Assembly: GCA_020860885.1 (NCBI GenBank)
Contig: JAJBTS010000345.1
Coordinates: 1-6,736 of the forward strand
Source: Bacteroidales bacterium
Lineage (GTDB): Bacteria > Bacteroidota > Bacteroidia > Bacteroidales > Azobacteroidaceae
DNA: 6,736 nt
Reading direction: 5' to 3'
Part shown: positions 1-6,736 of the stretch, piece by piece
How positions within the stretch are numbered: the first letter of the stretch is position 1
Layout of the letters: each line of letters starts with the position of its first letter
The notes under the pieces: model-generated
Told to the model about the DNA's origin: nothing
The model's database searches: none
What the model saw: only the letters and a program-made list of their open reading frames with translations
Program-made: the position numbers and the translations under genes

Positions 1-1412
1 GATTCTACTATTTTAATAAGTGAGTCAGGAGAAGTCAGACGGTTATCATTGATTGTAAGAATAATAAATCCATCCTTGATTCCTGCATTCCTAAGTTTAC
101 CATTTTTAATGTTGGTAACTTCCACACCATAGTTAACACCGGCTTTCCTTTGAGTTTCAGCAGATAGTTCAGAGAAAGTTGCGCCTAATACTTCAGAAGC
201 ACTTCTGTTTTTAATGATTTCAGTGGTGCCCTGATCATTTTTTAGTTCTACTCTGAATTTTCTAGTATCGTTTCCTCTTTGAACTTCTATTTCAATAGTG
301 TTTCCCGGGCTATAACGGCTGATTTGTGCTCTTAATTCACTGTAACTTTTAATTTTTGTTCCATTGATGGCTGTTATTACATCTCCTTCTTTAATTCCTG
401 CTTTTTCAGAAGAACTATTTGGAGAAAATCCACTTACATAAACACCTTCCGTTACTTTTAATTTATTATAAGTTTCCGGTTCTACTTCCTTAAGAACAGG
501 TAATTCCATTACAGTAACTCCTAACATGGCTCTTTGTACAGCTCCATATTGTTGAATATCAGTAACAACTTTTTTTACCAGGCTGATAGGCACGGCAAAA
601 GAATATCCTACGAAATTTCCTGTTTCAGTATAGATGGAGGTGTTGATACCTACCAGTTCTCCTTTAGTATTAACTAATGCGCCTCCACTATTTCCCGGAT
701 TAACAGCAGCATCTGTCTGAATAAAAGATTCTACTTTGTCCTGCGCATTTCTGCTTCCATAGCTAGGAGTCACATTTCCACGACCTTTTGCACTAACAAT
801 TCCTGCAGTAACCGTGGATGTCAAATTAAATGGATTACCTACAGCCAGAACCCATTCTCCAATTTTTAATGCATCAGAATCTCCAAAAGGGATAACGGGA
901 AAATTATCTCCTTCTATTTTTAATAATGCAATATCTGTAGATGGATCGGCTCCAATCAATTTGGCAGTATATTTTTGATTGTGGTTGGTCGTAACTTCTA
1001 TTTCATCCGCTCCTTCGATCACATGGTTATTAGTTACTATATATCCATTGGTTGCTATAATCACTCCCGAGCCAAAACCCACACGTGGTTGATTTTGATA
1101 TTGAGGAGAAGATTGCCCGAAAAAGAATTCAAAAGGATCAAAATACCTTTGAGATCTCTCTCTTTGGGATGGTTTTGCAACCGATTTGATATGTACCACT
1201 GCATTCACACTTTGTTCTGCAGCTAACGTAAAGTCTGTATTTTCAGCAGCTACAATGTTATAACCGACCGGTTGATAGCCTGCCTGAGGAAAAACACCGG
1301 CTACAGACAGATTGTCATTCTTGTTCAAGTGCGAATAAGTCCCTAAGGCTATTCCTGCACTTAAAAGGCTCACAAGAAGGAAGCCAAATAACATTTTCCA
1401 ATTCATTTTCAT
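1..1412 (-). CDS. degP: HtrA/DegP-family periplasmic serine endoprotease (Do-like), 3' end cut off by the window
   Basis: ATP-independent protease/chaperone that degrades or refolds misfolded envelope proteins in the periplasm. I translated 470 codons from the ATG at 1412; the frame is open to the window edge and an in-frame stop lies just upstream (1425-1427). Residues 1-25 form an uncleaved anchor or signal peptide (hydrophobic FGFLLVSLLSAGIALG). The trypsin-like domain carries the full triad: His130 in TNNHVIEGAD, Asp160 in STDIALLKIE and Ser242 in NPGNSGGAL. A Q/F-rich loop (about 80-108) precedes GFGSGVII. Two PDZ domains follow, PDZ1 from about 296 (MLGVTVMEL) and PDZ2 from about 405 (VLGATFSELS). 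Family members are usually around 500 residues, so only a short tail is missing. An alternative ATG at 1406 would shorten it by two residues. It is divergent from the tRNA and probably a separate transcript. The family is certain; DegP versus DegQ naming is conventional. Confidence 0.95.
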   Translation of the reverse strand, partial: MKMNWKMLFGFLLVSLLSAGIALGTYSHLNKNDNLSVAGVFPQAGYQPVGYNIVAAENTDFTLAAEQSVNAVVHIKSVAKPSQRERSQRYFDPFEFFFGQSSPQYQNQPRVGFGSGVIIATNGYIVTNNHVIEGADEIEVTTNHNQKYTAKLIGADPSTDIALLKIEGDNFPVIPFGDSDALKIGEWVLAVGNPFNLTSTVTAGIVSAKGRGNVTPSYGSRNAQDKVESFIQTDAAVNPGNSGGALVNTKGELVGINTSIYTETGNFVGYSFAVPISLVKKVVTDIQQYGAVQRAMLGVTVMELPVLKEVEPETYNKLKVTEGVYVSGFSPNSSSEKAGIKEGDVITAINGTKIKSYSELRAQISRYSPGNTIEIEVQRGNDTRKFRVELKNDQGTTEIIKNRSASEVLGATFSELSAETQRKAGVNYGVEVTNIKNGKLRNAGIKDGFIILTINDNRLTSPDSLIKIVE

Positions 1413-1475
1413 ATTTTCTTGTTTTTAATTATAGAATATATTTTTTCGTATATAAAGTTATATACAAATAACGTA

Positions 1476-1509
1476 CAAAACTACAGTTTACTGCTATCGT
1501 TTTAACAAA
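1476..1509 (-). promoter_or_regulatory. Probable promoter of the HtrA/DegP gene (Bacteroidota -7/-33 type)
   Basis: Read on the minus strand, 1483-1476 is TAGTTTTG, which fits the Bacteroidota -7 consensus TAnnTTTG. A TTTG (1509-1506) lies 22 bp upstream as a possible -33 element, slightly wide of the common spacing. Transcription would start near 1469 and give a leader of about 55-60 bases before the ATG at 1412. The assignment rests on motif match and position only. Confidence 0.5.
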
Positions 1510-1569
1510 TTTAACCCAGACAAGGTTCGCTTAAATCAAATTAACAATAAGGACTGACAATTTTTCATC

Positions 1570-1600
1570 TTGCATTATTCAAAAAGAAGTTTTACCTTTG
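1570..1600 (+). promoter_or_regulatory. Promoter of tRNA-Pro (Bacteroidota sigma-ABfr type)
   Basis: TACCTTTG at 1593-1600 matches the -7 consensus TAnnTTTG exactly. TTG at 1570-1572 lies 20 bp upstream as the -33 element. The predicted start, about 5-8 bases after the -7 box, leaves a very short leader before the mature tRNA 5' end at 1614, as expected for a single tRNA transcript. Confidence 0.75.
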
Positions 1601-1613
1601 TGGCGAAATAATT

Positions 1614-1687
1614 CGGGATGTAGCTCAGCCCGGTAGAGTACGCGTCTGGGGGGCGTGTGGTCGCAGGTTCAAATCCTGTCATCCCGA
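1614..1687 (+). tRNA. tRNA-Pro, anticodon GGG
   Basis: A full cloverleaf can be folded by eye. The 7-bp acceptor stem is CGGGATG (1614-1620) with CATCCCG (1680-1686), and the discriminator is A1687. The D stem is GCTC/GAGT (1623-1626 with 1636-1639) and the D loop contains GG. The anticodon stem is CGCGT/GCGTG (1641-1645 with 1653-1657) with two G-U pairs. The 7-base loop CTGGGGG places anticodon GGG at 1648-1650, followed by G37 as is usual for proline tRNAs. The variable loop has 5 bases. The T arm is GCAGG-TTCAAAT-CCTGT (1663-1679). No CCA is encoded, so the 3' end would be added by nucleotidyltransferase. The gene has its own promoter and terminator. It decodes CCC and CCU. Confidence 0.96.
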
Positions 1688-1698
1688 CATTGATTATC

Positions 1699-1732
1699 AA
1701 AGACCTACGGTTTATGTCGTAGGTCTTTTTTG
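1699..1732 (+). terminator. Rho-independent terminator of tRNA-Pro
   Basis: AGACCTACG (1701-1709) and CGTAGGTCT (1718-1726) form a perfect 9-bp stem with an 8-base loop. Flanking A-T pairs extend the stem, and a run of T (1726-1731) follows. It begins 11 bases after the tRNA 3' end. On the minus strand the same hairpin is followed by only three T, so it may also stop read-through from the converging exporter operon, but less efficiently. Confidence 0.9.
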
Positions 1733-1843
1733 TATCCGCTTGTAAGGTCCAAACTTTTTCTAAACTTTTTGAAAGAACTTATCTAAAACCCTTACTTTTA
1801 TTACCACGCCTTGTATTATTTTTCAGTAATACGTTATTCTGAC

Positions 1844-3051
1844 TTAATTCCGGGTTGGTTCAATTACTGCTTTCTTAATATTATATTTCATGACTGCACA
1901 AGCCGTTAGGAAGTAAATAAAACATTGTATCCATAGAGTTATATATTCTGTCCGGATATCTGCAAGCGAAGCACCCATAGAGTTTACTTTTATATATGCC
2001 AATACAGCAGGAGGAGCGGGGATAATGTAATGGAATGCCTTCCAGTACCAGGGCATCAGTTCCAGTGGATAAGACATTCCGGACAGAAATACCAAACCTA
2101 CTGAAAAAAAGCTATCATCAGCAAAGGGCTTTCGGAATCGGTGTAAACGAATGAACATGTAAGCCCGAAAAAACATGAGGTCAGCAGAAAAGGTATAAGA
2201 AGCATACCCACATCCCATCTATTTCCTAATTCGGGAATACTGAAAATTTTTGGTAGTAAACCTATCAGGAAATATGCGAATATTGCGTATAATATACAAT
2301 AAGTAAAGGTTTTACTTAGTACGATGGCCGATAAATTTCCAATCTTTAGTCCGTTCTGAGCATAATATAAATTAGACCTTGTATGTCGTTCATTTCCGGT
2401 TATCATACCTATAACCATCATCAGTGTCTGGAAAAGTATCAGGATGAAAACCGCTGGGATGAGATAGCTCCCGTAGCCTTCCGTATAGTTAAATAAAGGA
2501 GTTCCCACTATATCAATAGACTGGGACTGCGATATAGCATATAATGTCGGAAGAGGTAAAAAGACCACTCTTTCACTCCGGTGCCGTTCATCCAGTTCCA
2601 CCATAGCACCTGCTGTAGCCTCCTGTATAGAGGCGAAATTCATAAATGCACTGGTGTTTCCCATAGCGAGGAAAACCGATTGGTCGCCCCTGCCTGTCCT
2701 TCTTTCAAAGTCCTGTGGAATGTATATAATTCCTACAACCTCCTGCTTTTTCATGAACTCCTGTGCGGCAAGGATGTCGGGAGCATAGGCATAGATTTCC
2801 ACTTGCGGAGAAGCTTGGACCAACCGGAGGTATTCCCGGCTGAGAGGAGAATCCGATAAGTCAACCACCGCTACAGGAGCATGTCGGATGAGGTTGGGCT
2901 GGTACATGTAATTGTAGAGTATCCCATATATAAATACACCCCCTATCAGCACCAGCAGAATAGAATAACTGGTCGATATGATCCGGAATTCACGGATTAT
3001 ATATTCCGGGATCACCTGTATATATTTTTTAACTTTATTCGATGTTTTCAT
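1844..3051 (-). pseudogene. ABC-2 type transporter permease (second of a tandem pair), frameshifted at a T7 run
   Basis: Inner-membrane subunit of an exporter of the ABC2_membrane_3 (YhhJ/YbhR-like) type. The ATG at 3051 lies inside the end of the preceding permease gene (17-base overlap). The first frame codes 317 residues and stops at 2098-2100. TM1 is about 28-46. An extracytoplasmic domain carries the family pattern APVAVVDLSDSPLSRE...YIPQDF, and then come TM segments near 195-219, 240-265 and 282-304. The remaining 86 codons, in the -1 frame, run to the TAA at 1844-1846. They hold the conserved FLSGMSYPLELMPWYWKAF region and the last TM segment. Joined at A314-F315-F316-S317 the product is 402 residues, close to the 394 of its neighbour, and everything else looks functional. 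As read, the protein would lose its last membrane segments. A lone ORF starting at 2218 in the second frame is not a separate gene, because its first 38 residues overlap the first frame and resemble nothing. It may be a real mutation, a phase-variable or programmed frameshift, or a sequencing error. Confidence 0.88.
2104..2110 (-). other. T7 homopolymer / -1 slippery heptamer at the permease frameshift
   Basis: On the coding strand the codons are GCT TTT TTT CAG TAG, so the run in frame is T TTT TTT, which fits the X XXY YYZ rule for -1 ribosomal slippage. A -1 slip gives GCT TTT TTT TCA GTA GGT and enters the frame encoding the conserved C-terminal part of the permease. One extra T in the DNA (T8) would do the same. 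I did not find a convincing stimulatory hairpin just downstream. Confidence 0.75.
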
Positions 3052-4219
3052 ACTTATGGCTTAGGGTTGCTTTCTTCAGATGTGGAAGGATGAGGAGTGC
3101 CGGTAAAATATATAATATCAGGATACATGCGTTTTGCCAGTCATAAGGAAAAACGTAGTTTCCATATAAGATATTCTGATTTATTGCAACAAAATGCTTA
3201 ACCGGAAACAGGAAAGAGGCATAATAAATGACCGGATGCATGGCAAAAAGAGGGAATGTAACGCCTGATAAAGTAGCGCCTAAAGAACCTACCATCGACC
3301 CTATACTTATCACAATACTAAGTGCCGGGAAAAGTGAAAAGATAAAAACCCCGAAGGCCTGCGTAGCAATGATAAACAGAATAGTAGAAAGATTGATCGG
3401 AAGAAAACCACTATCAAGAGGAATCCTGAGAATGCCAAACATAACAAAATTGGCAAATATCCCCATTATGATATATATAATGGTATAAGGCAAAAGTTTG
3501 GCAGTGGCTGCCGTAAAGATATTCATACCGGCTGTTTGAAGCCAGTCTTCCGCCGTTTTGAACTTTATCTCACTTCCGATAACATACATTGTCACCAAAA
3601 GTATAATTATTTGGAGTAAGATAAAGAAGAAGGGATTGGTCAGGTAGATCGTGTAGTCGAGGGATGGATTGAACAGGGGATGAGCCTCGAAATTGACAGG
3701 GAGAATAAAACTGATAATTTCATCCTGAGAAGTTCCCATACTGGATCCGGCTGTTATAAGAGGAGCGAGCTGCACCTGTGCGAAAAAGGTTTCTAAGGCT
3801 CCCTGCAGTTCCACCCCTACGCTTAAAAGTGCATAATGGATATAATAAGCGATGGTGACCTCTCTTTTTCCTAACAGGTCCGACTCAAAATTATCTGGGA
3901 TAATCACATAAGCATAAATTTCTTTTCTCACTATGGCATCCCGCGCTTCCTGAAGATTTGTATAGGAGGCAGCCACCTGGGATGTCGGTACAGATGCCAG
4001 CATGCGGCCTATCTCTCTTGAGGATGGAGTCCTGTCAAGATCGACCAGACCGATAGGAATATTTTCCATACTACCTGAACCGAATATAGTAGTCATAAAG
4101 AGAATACAGAATAAAGGTAATACAATACATACCCCAAAATATAATTTACGGGATATCATCCGGTTCAGTTCTCTTTCAAGAACAAGCCGGAATGCACCTT
4201 TTTTCTTTTTAGCTTCCAT
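3035..4219 (-). CDS. ABC-2 type transporter permease (first of a tandem pair)
   Basis: Inner-membrane subunit of a tripartite exporter, 394 residues, ABC2_membrane_3 (YhhJ/YbhR-like) architecture. A Lys-rich cytoplasmic N-terminus precedes TM1 (about 27-47). A large extracytoplasmic domain (about 50-190) carries the family motif IPIGLVDLDRTPSSREIGRML and AYVIIPDNF. About five TM segments follow up to residue 385, including the conserved SGVTFPLFAMHPVIYYASF stretch before the last one. It is intact, at the usual length of 370-400 residues. The start at 4219 lies 7 bases after the stop of the adaptor gene, and the end overlaps the next permease gene by 17 bases, so translation is probably coupled. 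The two permeases are recognisable paralogues and probably act as a heterodimer. It contains no ATP-binding domain. The substrate is not predictable from sequence. Confidence 0.92.
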   Translation of the reverse strand: MEAKKKKGAFRLVLERELNRMISRKLYFGVCIVLPLFCILFMTTIFGSGSMENIPIGLVDLDRTPSSREIGRMLASVPTSQVAASYTNLQEARDAIVRKEIYAYVIIPDNFESDLLGKREVTIAYYIHYALLSVGVELQGALETFFAQVQLAPLITAGSSMGTSQDEIISFILPVNFEAHPLFNPSLDYTIYLTNPFFFILLQIIILLVTMYVIGSEIKFKTAEDWLQTAGMNIFTAATAKLLPYTIIYIIMGIFANFVMFGILRIPLDSGFLPINLSTILFIIATQAFGVFIFSLFPALSIVISIGSMVGSLGATLSGVTFPLFAMHPVIYYASFLFPVKHFVAINQNILYGNYVFPYDWQNACILILYILPALLILPHLKKATLSHKYENIE

Positions 4220-4226
4220 GCAGGAT

Positions 4227-5267
4227 TTATAAGCCTACGTTTACTAATACGGACATGCCGGGTCGCAGGCCGGCCACATTATCGACAGGTCGTGCTTTTA
4301 TTTCAAAAGTCCTCATATCATAGGATCCTGCCTGTTTGGTTGATTTCCATGTGGCATAGCTTCCCAGAGGACTTATATAATATACTTCAAATTCGATTTC
4401 CTGCCGGTTAATTGCCGGTACATTTCCTACGAACCTTCCTCCGATTTTAAAGCGGGGCATAAGATCTTCACGCACATTTAATATAACATAAGCTTCTTCT
4501 AATACGATAAGAGACATAATCGGAGTTCCGGGAGCGACAAGCTCACCCCGTTTAGGATAAATTACGGCTATCTGGCCTGATTCGGGAGCTACGAGCCGTG
4601 TATCTTCGAGAAGGAATTCGATTTCTTCTGCTGTGCTTCTGGCTGCTCTTACGAGAGACTGTGAACTTTTCCTGTCCTGAACGCTGGCGCCTTCCATTGC
4701 AAGCTGATATACCTGGAAGGCTGCTCTTTCTGCTGCCTGTGTTGCTTTGTAAAGGGCCTCCGTTTCGTCTCTTCGTTGTTCGGTAATCACGCTGTCGCGA
4801 TAAAGGGATTGTATACGTCTGTAAGTTATCTCTGCCAGATCTAAATCCGATTTTGTTTTATTCCATCCCTGACGGGCGGCCTCCACAATTTCTTTTCGGG
4901 TACCCTCTTCAACTTTCTGATTTTCATAGATAGCCACATCGCCGAGTGCATTCACATGATTATATTGTGCCATCACTTCCGGGCTATTGATCACAACCAA
5001 TGTATCCCCCTTTTCAACATTTTGGCCTTCTTCTACTAAGAAGCGGTTCACGCGTCCAAGTATTTTACCCGATATCCGTATTTCGGTAGCTTCAATCTGA
5101 CCTTGCATGAGTTCAGGTTGCTTGCCTAAAGAAAGTATTCCAATCGTAGAAATAATCACTACGATAACCAGTACAACTACGAATGCTATTGCAATATACT
5201 TTTTACTTTTTTCCATCTTTGTCTGATGATCTATATCTTTATATTTTACTTTATTTACTGAAGACAT
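4227..5267 (-). CDS. HlyD-family periplasmic adaptor (membrane fusion protein)
   Basis: Links the inner-membrane permeases to the TolC-type channel across the periplasm. From the chosen start it has 346 residues. A short cytoplasmic tail is followed by one TM anchor (about 24-47, YIAIAFVVVLVIVVIIS). The first half of the biotinyl-lipoyl fold comes next (about 56-99, GKILGRVNRFLVEEGQNVEKGD). A long alpha-helical coiled-coil hairpin spans about 100-220. The second lipoyl half starts near 225 (LVAPESGQIAVIYPKRGELVAPG), and a beta-barrel region ends in GLRPGMSVLVNVGL. Three starts are possible. I prefer the ATG at 5267 because purine-rich AAAGACGAAAG sits just upstream and it gives a 17-base overlap with the TolC gene, the same as the permease junction. 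The ATG at 5285 adds 6 residues, and the ATG at 5216 (MEKSKKYIAIAF) removes 17 and lies clear of the upstream gene. The family call is firm; the start is not. Confidence 0.92.
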   Translation of the reverse strand: MSSVNKVKYKDIDHQTKMEKSKKYIAIAFVVVLVIVVIISTIGILSLGKQPELMQGQIEATEIRISGKILGRVNRFLVEEGQNVEKGDTLVVINSPEVMAQYNHVNALGDVAIYENQKVEEGTRKEIVEAARQGWNKTKSDLDLAEITYRRIQSLYRDSVITEQRRDETEALYKATQAAERAAFQVYQLAMEGASVQDRKSSQSLVRAARSTAEEIEFLLEDTRLVAPESGQIAVIYPKRGELVAPGTPIMSLIVLEEAYVILNVREDLMPRFKIGGRFVGNVPAINRQEIEFEVYYISPLGSYATWKSTKQAGSYDMRTFEIKARPVDNVAGLRPGMSVLVNVGL

Positions 5268-6693
5268 ATCTTTCGTCTTTACCATTCAGGCTGTACTGAT
5301 AAAAGGTATCGGGTACTCCGCTCACAGATAACAAGTTTATCAAACCGGTGTCAAACTGGAAATAAGCCAATAAAGTTGCAAGCCTCATTTTTGATAACAT
5401 CAATTCAGCATCTATTACTTCGGCGGAGGTTGCCATTCCTTCCGAATAAGCTTTGCGGCGGGACCGTACCAGTTCCCTGCTCATTTCAATAGTTGTTTTT
5501 AGTGCCTCTACATTATCAAGGGCTGTCTGGGTCTGATTATAAAATCTATCTACAGCCAACAGGATGTCGTCTTTAACCTTTTTTTTCTCCGTAGTAAGAA
5601 TATGGCTGTTTATTTTTGCCTGTCTTATTCTTTTTTCGCGATCCAGCCCATCGAATATGTTCCATATAAATCCTATTCCTACCATCGTTCTCGGCGAAAA
5701 GTTCTTGGGAATTCCGTTAGCATATAATGTCTGTTTGCCGAACAATTCTATGTCGGGCAAATAAGCAGACTGAGCTATTTTAAGTTGATTTTTTTGGATA
5801 TCATCCTGTATATCAATTCCGTTTAAAAGGTAATTGTTTTGTAATACCAGCTCTTTGAAGTAAATTACTTCGGGCAGGTTTTCGTTAATAAAAAGAGAAG
5901 ATACGGGGAGTACTGTGCCGTCTGAATTGATCTTTACCAATGTTCTGAACGCATTTTCCAATACATCCAGTTCTTTGACGGCCATTTCCAGTTCCCTTTT
6001 GGCTTCGTCGCGGTTTACCTGAAAGAATAATCTTTCCGCTTTATTCAGCATGCCGTTCGCTTCCAGTTTTAAGGCATTTTGGTAATGGATTTCCATCGCA
6101 TCGTAAGTTTCCTTTCTGACTTTTACGACCTCCCGGCCTAAACGTAGTCCGTAATAAGTTTGTACTAATAAAATCTGCTGTTGTGAGTCTATATTTTCTT
6201 TATTGATCTCAGCTGCATTTACCATAAGTTTTCCTATCTTCCCAGCATAGATACGTTTCCCTCCTGTAAAAACAGGAAAAGTTACAAGGGCATCAATAGT
6301 TGTCATATCTCTGGGTAGTAAAGGAACACTGAAAGAATTTTTTCCTACTTCATTTAGTAAGGAAGAGATAAGTTCTTCTTCAGGAAATATGGAATGAATA
6401 AAATCTACAGCCGGACCTGTGAACTGAGATAGAGATTCTTTTACCTCAATATTGTTCGACAAATGAACATATGCTCCGGTAGCGGTTATCCGTGGCAACC
6501 AGAATGAATGGACCCTATGATGCTCGCTTTTAGCCAGTTCGGTTTCGTATTCCGCGATCCGGATATTTTTATTATCTCCCTGCATCAGATGCATAGCTTG
6601 TTCGAAGGTTAGCGGAATTTCTTTTCCCCGGGCAGATAAACAACCGACAGATAATACTAAGATGGTACAGTATAGAATAGTATTCTTAAACAT
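5251..6693 (-). CDS. TolC-family outer-membrane efflux channel protein
   Basis: Outer-membrane and periplasmic tunnel component of the exporter, 480 residues, a normal length for the family. Residues 1-21 are a signal peptide (hydrophobic TILYCTILVLSVG, cleavage likely after LSA). Two repeats of the outer-membrane efflux (OEP) domain follow. The first runs about 27-210, beginning LTFEQAMHLM and containing FWLPRITATGAYVHLSNN and PVFTGGKRIYAGK. The second runs about 250-460, with SAYLPDIELFGKQ, FIWNIFDGLDREKRIRQAK, and the helical YSEGMATSAEVIDAELMLSK near the end. The ATG at 6693 is the only sensible start, because an in-frame stop lies at 6706-6708. It is the first gene of the operon within the window. 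Its last 17 bases overlap the preferred start of the adaptor gene. No substrate can be assigned. Confidence 0.94.
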   Translation of the reverse strand: MFKNTILYCTILVLSVGCLSARGKEIPLTFEQAMHLMQGDNKNIRIAEYETELAKSEHHRVHSFWLPRITATGAYVHLSNNIEVKESLSQFTGPAVDFIHSIFPEEELISSLLNEVGKNSFSVPLLPRDMTTIDALVTFPVFTGGKRIYAGKIGKLMVNAAEINKENIDSQQQILLVQTYYGLRLGREVVKVRKETYDAMEIHYQNALKLEANGMLNKAERLFFQVNRDEAKRELEMAVKELDVLENAFRTLVKINSDGTVLPVSSLFINENLPEVIYFKELVLQNNYLLNGIDIQDDIQKNQLKIAQSAYLPDIELFGKQTLYANGIPKNFSPRTMVGIGFIWNIFDGLDREKRIRQAKINSHILTTEKKKVKDDILLAVDRFYNQTQTALDNVEALKTTIEMSRELVRSRRKAYSEGMATSAEVIDAELMLSKMRLATLLAYFQFDTGLINLLSVSGVPDTFYQYSLNGKDERYVFSK

Positions 6694-6730
6694 ATGTTTG
6701 TTGATTTAATTACTGCTTAACAATTTGTTG
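6688..6730. promoter_or_regulatory. Upstream end of the exporter operon with small palindromes; no clear promoter
   Basis: AAACATATGTTT (6688-6699) is a perfect 12-bp palindrome spanning the TolC start codon. AACAA-T-TTGTT (6719-6729) is an 11-bp palindrome further upstream. TTTGTTG occurs twice (6697-6703 and 6724-6730). I see no TAnnTTTG element on the minus strand in these 43 bases, so the promoter, or an upstream operon gene, probably lies outside the window. A role as operator is speculative. Confidence 0.25.
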
Positions 6731-6736
6731 TAAAAA

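Noticed and set aside
975..1226. 83-codon plus-strand open frame
   Set aside because: Antisense to the catalytic domain of the HtrA/DegP gene, whose triad and PDZ domains are clear; the translated product resembles no protein family.
1751..1770. Tandem AAACTTTTT repeat (two copies, 11-base period)
   Set aside because: Too short and low-complexity to call a functional repeat.
1813..1832. GTATTA...TAATAC inverted repeat just downstream of the exporter operon as a terminator
   Set aside because: The stem is only 6 bp and AT-rich, and it is followed on the minus strand by a GC-containing stretch rather than a T run.
2098..2218. N-terminal part of a separate 124-residue minus-strand gene starting at 2218
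   Set aside because: Its first 38 residues are out-of-frame translation of the permease; only the part after the T7 run is meaningful, as the permease C-terminus.
2581..3093. Plus-strand open frames at 2581-2859 and 2881-3093
   Set aside because: Antisense shadows of the second permease, with no family-like features.
3228..4232. Plus-strand open frames at 3228-3488 and 4002-4232
   Set aside because: Antisense shadows of the first permease gene, which is intact and well conserved.
4598..5764. Plus-strand open frames at 4598-4786 and 5564-5764
   Set aside because: Antisense shadows of the adaptor and TolC genes.
6628..6693. Lipoprotein signal (Cys18) in the TolC-family protein
   Set aside because: The residues before Cys18 are L-S-V-G, so Ser occupies the -3 position where a lipobox needs an aliphatic residue; a standard signal peptide cut after LSA fits better.

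Overview
The window looks like chromosomal DNA of a member of the Bacteroidota, most likely the order Bacteroidales. The pointers are moderately AT-rich sequence, start codons without good Shine-Dalgarno boxes, an exact TAnnTTTG -7 promoter element before a tRNA gene, and protein families typical of that group. The species cannot be told from this sequence.

Left part (1-1412, minus strand): a periplasmic HtrA/DegP-type serine protease with its catalytic triad intact. The gene runs off the left edge and lacks only its last few dozen codons. Positions 1413-1613 are a divergent intergenic region. They hold a probable promoter for the protease on the minus strand and a clear Bacteroidota promoter for the tRNA on the plus strand. 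A tRNA-Pro(GGG) gene (1614-1687) follows, with a strong intrinsic terminator right behind it (1699-1732). Positions 1733-1843 show no gene and no convincing second terminator.

Right part (1844-6693, minus strand, read from right to left): a compact four-gene operon for a tripartite exporter. The order is a TolC-type outer-membrane channel, an HlyD-type periplasmic adaptor, and two tandem paralogous ABC-2 type inner-membrane permeases. The genes overlap or lie within a few bases, so they are probably co-transcribed and translationally coupled. Together they would form a conduit from the inner membrane through the periplasm to the outside. The substrate cannot be inferred. No ATP-binding subunit is encoded in the window.

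The main oddity is in the second permease. Its reading frame is broken at a run of seven T (coding strand), 86 codons before the natural end. The run, in its reading frame, is a perfect -1 slippery heptamer (T TTT TTT), and a stop codon lies one codon later. A -1 slip restores a normal 402-residue permease. It may be a homopolymer indel (real, phase-variable or a sequencing error) or programmed frameshifting; the sequence alone cannot decide. Spot counts also suggest the exporter operon is richer in GC than the protease gene across the tRNA.
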